The position numbers and the translations under genes are program-made. Positions 62,116 through 64,000 of a DNA stretch of 64,000 bases are shown here, one piece after another. The stretch lies in assembly GCF_002994635.1 (NCBI RefSeq), contig NZ_PVNL01000069.1, forward strand, positions 1 through 64,000. Reading direction: 5' to 3'. Below the pieces are notes generated by a model. It was not told the DNA's origin. It saw only the letters and a program-made list of their open reading frames with translations, and did not search any database. The DNA is from Enhygromyxa salina (lineage in GTDB: Bacteria; Myxococcota_A; Polyangia; Nannocystales; Nannocystaceae). Position 1 is the stretch's first letter. Each line of letters starts with the position of its first letter.

Positions 62116-64000
62116 CTACTCGGGCTCGGCTTGCATCATCCCTGCCATTGCTTGCTCGCGCAGCTCGCCGAGCTCGACATCCTGGCCGCCTTCGACCACG
62201 AACGGCTTGATCACGATCGGCATCGGCACGCCTGGCGCCTGCGCGATCAAGACCCGCGCCCCCGCGGCAGCGCGCGCCTCGAAGCTGCCGTCCGCTTTGG
62301 TCACGATCACCGGGTCCGAGTCGTCCCGACTGATCTCCACCCGCCCGCCGTCGCCGGTGCCGATCAGGATCTCGGCGTTGGCGATCGGCGCGCCGTGTTC
62401 ATCCACGATCGTCCCGGTGACCTTGGCGATGCGCGCGAGCGCGAGCTCGAGGTCTTCGGTCTCGCCCGGCTTGATCTCGACGCTGACGCTGGTCGCCCCG
62501 TCCTCTGCGCTGGCCTCGACGGTGTAGCGTCCGGGCTCGAGCCGCTCGATCTCGAAGCTCCCATCGCGCACGCGCACGACTCGCTCGCTCGGGCCGATCA
62601 CCCGCAGCATACAGGTGGCTGGCCGATCATCGCTGAGCACCTTGCCCGTGAGCGCGCCGAGTGGAGCCAGGTCCAGGCGAACGTTGGCGTCGGGGCGGAC
62701 GCGCTCGAGCGTGGCCTTGCTGACGCCGCCGTCGAGCTCGGCGGTCAGCGTGTAGTCGCCGCGGCGCAGCTGGGTGAACTCGAACCGGCCGGCCTGATCG
62801 CTGAGCACGGGCGGCAGGGTGCTGATCGTGCTGCCGTCGTTGCTCGCCACGATCATGCGCATCTCGGAGCGCTGCTCGGGTTCCCCATCTTCGTCTGGCT
62901 GGGGCTGCTCGTTCGGGATGAACGCCGCGCTGACCCACGCGTCGGCGACCGGTTGGCCCTCGGCGTCGCGCACGGTCCCCGTAATTGTTCCGTCGCGCGG
63001 CTCGATGCGGAGCACGAGCTCCTTGGTCTGAGCGTCAGCGAGCTCGAGCTCGAGTCGGTCACCGGTCTGCATCGGCAGCAAGTCGCCGCGCGCGTCGACG
63101 ACCTCGATGGACCACGCACCCGCTGCGAGGCCGGCGATCTCGAACCGGCCCTCGGTGGACGTCGGTGAGCTCGCGGCGGTCAGCTCCCGGCCGTTGACGT
63201 TGACGCTCAGCGAGCTGGCCCCCTGGCGCTTGCGAGCTCGCACGCTGACGTCGCTGACCAGCTTGCCTGCGTAGTCCTCGACGTGGCCCGACAAGATCGC
63301 CCGCTGGGTCAGCGCGATGACGACGTCTCGTGCACCGTCGGGACCAACCTCGACCTCGACGCTGCCACCCCGGCCGTCGGGCGTGCGGGCGTCGAGGGTG
63401 TAGTGACCCGGCTCGACCGGGCCGAGCTCGAACGCGCCCGTGTCCGCGGCCGCGTGGGTCGAACCCGCAGCCGCGAGCATCATCATGCCGCCGCCCATCC
63501 GCATGTTCTCGGGCCGCAGCTCGATCGCAACCTCCGCGTGGGTCGCCGGCTCGACCCGGCCGCGGATGCTCAGGCCTCGCTCGAGCTCGAGCACGACCGA
63601 GTTCGCTCGCTCGCCGATGTCGATCATCGTCGGCGGGCCGTCGGGGGTGGTCCAGCCCTCGGCCGACGCGAGCGCGCGGTAGCTGCCGGGCAGCACCCCT
63701 TGGATCGTGAACTGGCCGCTCGCGTCGGTGAGCGCGGACAGGCCTGGGTTGAGCTGCGACATCAGCTCGACGCGCGCGCCCGCGATCGCCTGGCCGTCGC
63801 CGCTGGCGACCACGCGGCCGCTGAGATCCTGGGCCGCGGTCAGCATCAGCTCGATCCCCTCGACGCGCTCGGCGATGCCGACCGGGATCTGGATCGGCGA
63901 CTCGCTCGCCAGCGAGGTCGCGCGGCCGCTGAGCTCGATCAGCCCTGGCGGCAGCCCGCTGATGCGGAACCGACCGTTGGCGTCGGCGAACAGCTCGCCG
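62116..64000 (-). CDS. Multi-domain carboxypeptidase-regulatory-like (surface beta-sandwich) protein, N-terminus outside window
   Basis: The frame is open to the window edge, so at least 627 residues and an unknown N-terminal part. It is a chain of ~85-residue CarboxypepD_reg-like modules: GRFRISGLPPGLIELSGRA, then LSGRVVASGDGQAIAGARVE / FTIQGVLPGSYRALASAEG, SIRGRVEPATHAEVAIEL, LSGHVEDYAGKLVSDVSV, ITGTVRDAEGQPVADAWVS / RFEFTQLRRGDYTLTAELD, VTGTIVDEHGAPIANAEI / DGSFEARAAAGARVLIA. No enzyme domain is visible. It ends in a Met/Gln/Glu-rich tail (REQAMAGMMQAEPE). Probably secreted, with adhesion or structural role. Confidence 0.85.
   Translation of the reverse strand, partial: GELFADANGRFRISGLPPGLIELSGRATSLASESPIQIPVGIAERVEGIELMLTAAQDLSGRVVASGDGQAIAGARVELMSQLNPGLSALTDASGQFTIQGVLPGSYRALASAEGWTTPDGPPTMIDIGERANSVVLELERGLSIRGRVEPATHAEVAIELRPENMRMGGGMMMLAAAGSTHAAADTGAFELGPVEPGHYTLDARTPDGRGGSVEVEVGPDGARDVVIALTQRAILSGHVEDYAGKLVSDVSVRARKRQGASSLSVNVNGRELTAASSPTSTEGRFEIAGLAAGAWSIEVVDARGDLLPMQTGDRLELELADAQTKELVLRIEPRDGTITGTVRDAEGQPVADAWVSAAFIPNEQPQPDEDGEPEQRSEMRMIVASNDGSTISTLPPVLSDQAGRFEFTQLRRGDYTLTAELDGGVSKATLERVRPDANVRLDLAPLGALTGKVLSDDRPATCMLRVIGPSERVVRVRDGSFEIERLEPGRYTVEASAEDGATSVSVEIKPGETEDLELALARIAKVTGTIVDEHGAPIANAEILIGTGDGGRVEISRDDSDPVIVTKADGSFEARAAAGARVLIAQAPGVPMPIVIKPFVVEGGQDVELGELREQAMAGMMQAEPE

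Overview
The window looks like a piece of a large, high-GC myxobacterial chromosome, most likely of the Nannocystis/Plesiocystis type (Polyangia). This is inferred from gene content: cysteine-rich lipoproteins with repeated CGDG...CDDGN modules, very long Asp-Gly linkers after lipoprotein signals, a Ser/Thr kinase fused to a STAND ATPase and 16 WD40 repeats, four ECF sigma factors, and RHS toxin cassettes. No rRNA, tRNA or CRISPR array was seen.

Layout. 1-6170: the end of an RHS polymorphic toxin with an HNH tip and its immunity gene, then an orphan second HNH tip out of frame with its RHS stem, a decayed immunity gene, two tandem-repeat arrays with ~84-85 bp units, a gene remnant, a broken second RHS copy and a transposase scrap. 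6174-9946: an operon of a secreted protein, an ECF sigma factor and a vWA lipoprotein. 10150-15428: a lipocalin, a DUF2855 protein, two lipoproteins (one with a frame break at a C8 tract) and several gene fragments. 15458-19572: an amphi-Trp protein and pheT/pheS. 19646-25204: an adenylate cyclase, an overlapping STAND ATPase/TPR pair and a UPF0158 protein. 25191-29400: two divergent groups, GNAT + ATP-grasp ligase and methyltransferase + GNAT-histone deacetylase fusion. 29404-39595: radical SAM protein, lipoprotein, histidine kinase, TonB-like protein, the giant kinase and an ECF sigma factor.

39895-49974 is the most interesting part: an apparently complete RiPP/bacteriocin-type cluster. A 53-residue precursor with a Gly-Ala type leader sits at a divergent promoter. 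On the minus strand are five overlapping genes: membrane-fusion protein, C39-peptidase ABC exporter, lipoprotein adaptor, 2OG-Fe(II) oxygenase and esterase-like lipoprotein. On the plus strand, behind an intrinsic terminator, are a protein of unknown family, a remote SelO-like (pseudokinase AMPylase) protein and a GNAT acyltransferase. A 13-bp perfect inverted repeat lies between the two arms. The expected logic is that the precursor is modified by some of SelO-like/GNAT/oxygenase/unknown protein, its leader is cut, and the core is exported by the C39 transporter with its adaptors.

50170-64000: a SigJ-type sigma/CMD pair, a cysteine-rich lipoprotein, a sulfotransferase/ECF sigma/RCC1/metal-hydrolase run, a pirin, a DUF1554 cysteine-rich lipoprotein, a SUMF1-fold lipoprotein, and a carboxypeptidase-regulatory-domain protein cut by the window end. 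All assignments come from reading the sequence; no database search was run.
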